64,000 bases of DNA from Pyropia yezoensis (taxonomy: Eukaryota; Rhodophyta; Bangiophyceae; Bangiales; Bangiaceae): assembly GCA_009829735.1 (NCBI GenBank), contig CM020618.1:6946627-7010626 (forward strand), given 5' to 3'. The notes below the pieces were generated by a model. The model saw nothing but the letters and a program-made list of their open reading frames with translations, was not told where the DNA came from and did not search any database. The first letter of the stretch is position 1; each line of letters starts with the position of its first letter. Both the position numbers and the translations under genes were made by a program. Below are positions 62,201-64,000 of this stretch, one piece after another.

Positions 62201-63459
62201 TGGTGGCCGATGTGCACGCTTTTGTTACCAACTGTACCGCTTGTTCAAAGGGCAAGGTTCAAGGAAGGCGACGTACCAATCCGTTGAAGCTGTTCCCCGC
62301 AACGGATCCCTTTAAGGACGTATGCCTTGACCTGTTGGGACCCTTGCCTGAGACAGTGAACGGGAACAAGTACCTTTTGGTTATCGTGGACAGGTTTACC
62401 AAGCTGACCAGAGTGGTACCCATTAGCAGTCAGGACGCGGAAGTGGTGGCCTCGGCCTTTTTGGATACGTGGGTCGCTTCTTACGGGCCCCCGGAAACGT
62501 TACTGACTGACAACGGGCCCCAGCTGGCGTCCACGCACTTCCGTGGCGTCTGCAGTATGCTTGGGATCAAACACGTAACGTCTACCACGTACCATCCGCA
62601 GACCCAGGGACAAGTGGAACGCTTTAACCGTACTATCGTGGCCCAGTTACGTACGTACATTGAGGACCATCCGGACCAGTGGGACAAATTGGTTTCCGTG
62701 CTTACCGTGGCGTACAGTACCAGGCCACAACAGAGTACCGGCGTGGCCCCATTTGAGTTCGTTATCCCTGAACGCGTGCGTACCTTTGCACTGGACCGGC
62801 TCCCAGGGTCCCCGTATCCCAAGGAGTTCATTGGCATCGCACGCCAGGTACGCGAGATGAGACGGGCCCACCTAAGGAACCTAGCTTTTACGTTACGCAA
62901 GAACCTTGACCTGGCCCAGCGTCGGTACAAGCGGGGTTACGATAAACGGGTTACGCCTGTGAACGAGACCCTTCGCGTGGGAGACTGGGTGTACGTGGAT
63001 ACCAACGACGACAGTTGGAAGAAACTGGACCAGAGGGTCAAGGGTCCCTATCGGATCGTGGACCGGGATGGGCACACGTTCACGGTACTAGTTGAAGGGA
63101 TCCGTGACCGGGTCAGTAGTGACCATGTGGCCCGTGCACCCACACCCTCTGGCCAGACGGATTCCACGTCCATGTTACATGGTCCGCAGGAACCGGTTGT
63201 ACCCCTGGACCTCGAGGACTCTGGCACCCCTTTTGTTTGGGAACGTTTCTTGGGGCACGACAGGGACCAGGAAGGGAACCTTTGGCTCTTGGTACGCTGG
63301 TGGGGTTACGCCCAGTCCGAGGATACCTGGGAACCTTACCACAAGTTCGACAGGGCCAAGGTTATCCAGTACTGTGAACGCGTTGGGACCGAACCTCCAC
63401 TGCGGGAGGAGGGGGCCATCGTACTACTGGAACCGTTCAAGGCTATCTATGCTGTGTAG
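59248..63459 (+). pseudogene. pol: Element D pol: protease, RT, RNase H, integrase, chromodomain, with two in-frame TAA
   Basis: A single frame, open across the gag end, interrupted by TAA at 59953-59955 and 61501-61503. Protease is AILDTGAGPSVV (about 59560-59595). RT has RICVDYRRLN, LPFGLTNAPATFQRA and YLDDIIVFSK (about 61003-61032). RNase H runs from IVDTDAS, through the second TAA, to TEREYLAVV and DFMSRL. Integrase has the HHCC module (HAGHPG...CTACSKGK), LDLLGPLP, LTDNGPQLAS and GQVERFNRT. The chromodomain is LLVRWWGYAQSEDTWEPYH (about 63280-63340). Both stops can be explained by one transition from a Gln codon. The domains are otherwise complete, so this copy died recently or the stops are assembly or read artefacts. 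Confidence 0.85.
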
Positions 63460-63882
63460 CCCTGGAACCTTGAACCGGGTGCAGACATGTGTCCCCGTTG
63501 CTAACCCTGGGCCCCGCACCCTTGACCTGGTCAGCCGGTTCCCCGAGACCAAGTGCTGGTTGAAACACCCGAGTAGGTGGACAGGTTGGTGGTTCGACTC
63601 GGGACACCAAGGGCCACATTTAGTTCCTGCAAAGATTGTTTTCCTTTGAAAGGAGGGCTACTTGGAATTCTGTTTCTGGTTAACCTTGGGTTGACTCTTT
63701 CCCCCTTTTCCCCATTACTCTCACCTCCCATCCAGGGATTGCAAGAAAGGGGGGTTTACTGGAAGGGAGCAGGACTACCAAGAGGATGACAAGAAGCAGT
63801 GGAAACTTTATGACTCTCCAAGCAACAAGACGTAGGGTCAACACATGGAGCACGCACACAGAACCCTCATACCCTCGCTAAC
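63460..63882. other. Element D spacer between pol and the antisense ORF tail
   Basis: About 420 bp, similar in size to the 479-bp spacer of X. It has a pyrimidine-rich block (63690-63735). No gene is seen. Confidence 0.5.
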
Positions 63883-64000
63883 CTAGTACCTACGGAAACG
63901 ACTGTCGGGACGAGAAGACTCTTCCTCGTCCATGTCGTCTCGACCACGGACACGAGAACCTTCCTGGGTCCCCGTCCAGGCACGTCGCGCGGCCGCCTCG
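63883..64000 (-). CDS. Possible C-terminal tail of an antisense accessory ORF in element D (partial)
   Basis: The minus frame is open from the window edge to a TAG at 63885-63883. It encodes about 38 residues, including RVRGRDDMDEEESSRPDSRF then RRY. This resembles the tail of the A antisense ORF (HDDSDLEAPAPPQSGDRYRRW) and has the right place and orientation. The ORF is short, charged sequence aligns easily, and the body of the ORF lies outside the window. Confidence 0.4.
   Translation of the reverse strand, partial: EAAARRAWTGTQEGSRVRGRDDMDEEESSRPDSRFRRY

Larger units (their letters stand above)
57411..64000 (+). mobile_element. Ty3/gypsy chromovirus, element D (left LTR edge uncertain, right end outside the window)
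   Basis: Primer site, gag (57548-59254), pol in the -1 frame (to 63459), an about 420-bp spacer and the start of an antisense ORF tail at the right edge. Pol has only two in-frame stops, both TAA. It is a third family, distinct from A/B/C and X in gag and pol sequence, with the same plan. Confidence 0.85.

Noticed and set aside
63585..63612. GGTTCGACTCG resembling a tRNA B box
   Set aside because: No A box or acceptor-stem pairing at the right distance. It lies in the 3' part of element D.

Overview
The window looks like nuclear DNA of a GC-rich, intron-poor eukaryotic alga. Host genes are very long single open frames packed with Ala, Pro, Gly and Ser runs, initiator contexts are strong (for example GCCGCCATGG), and the transposons are Ty3/gypsy chromoviruses and Ty1/copia. 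A bangiophyte red alga of the Porphyra/Pyropia type would fit. That is inference from composition and gene structure, not a sequence match.

Layout. 1-15481 is a stack of nested Ty3 elements. Element A (+) enters from the left with a broken pol end, is split by the intact-looking 10.8 kb element X (-, TSD GAGTA, LTRs 1098-1460 and 11559-11921), resumes at 11922 and ends in its own 3' LTR (13905-14372). Element A itself sits in the gag of an older, scrambled element C (-). 15482-22477 is lower-GC, gene-poor DNA with a decayed unknown ORF and a diverged inverted duplication (17.6 and 20.6 kb). 22478-50232 is a host gene island. It holds a giant DDT/WHIM-like chromatin protein, a Raf/TKL-like kinase with a myristoylation-type N terminus, a TPR-J-DnaJX co-chaperone, a nodulin-like/NFD4 MFS transporter and an unrecognised lysine-poor, Ala-rich protein. 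A young copia element with apparently identical 207 bp LTRs and TSD GTCCT lies immediately after the stop codon of the MFS gene. 51802-64000 is a second retroelement block: element B (+, same LTR family as A), cut in its RT by the truncated X copy X' (-), followed by element D (+), which runs off the right edge.

The most interesting system is in the Ty3 elements. X carries an 815-aa ORF on the strand opposite to gag-pol, between the end of pol and the 3' polypurine tract. A, from a different LTR family, carries a broken ORF in the same antisense position. Its protein is recognisably related to the X protein, including a shared FGSV...SV-R-G...LP block. D shows what may be the C-terminal tail of a third one. 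The three families that can be inspected also share an 18-nt primer-binding site and a canonical -1 frameshift heptamer (GGGAAAC or GGGAAAA) just before the gag stop, with pol in the -1 frame. The inferred strategy is sense gag-pol expressed by -1 frameshifting, plus a conserved antisense accessory gene facing it, possibly transcribed from the LTR on the other strand.
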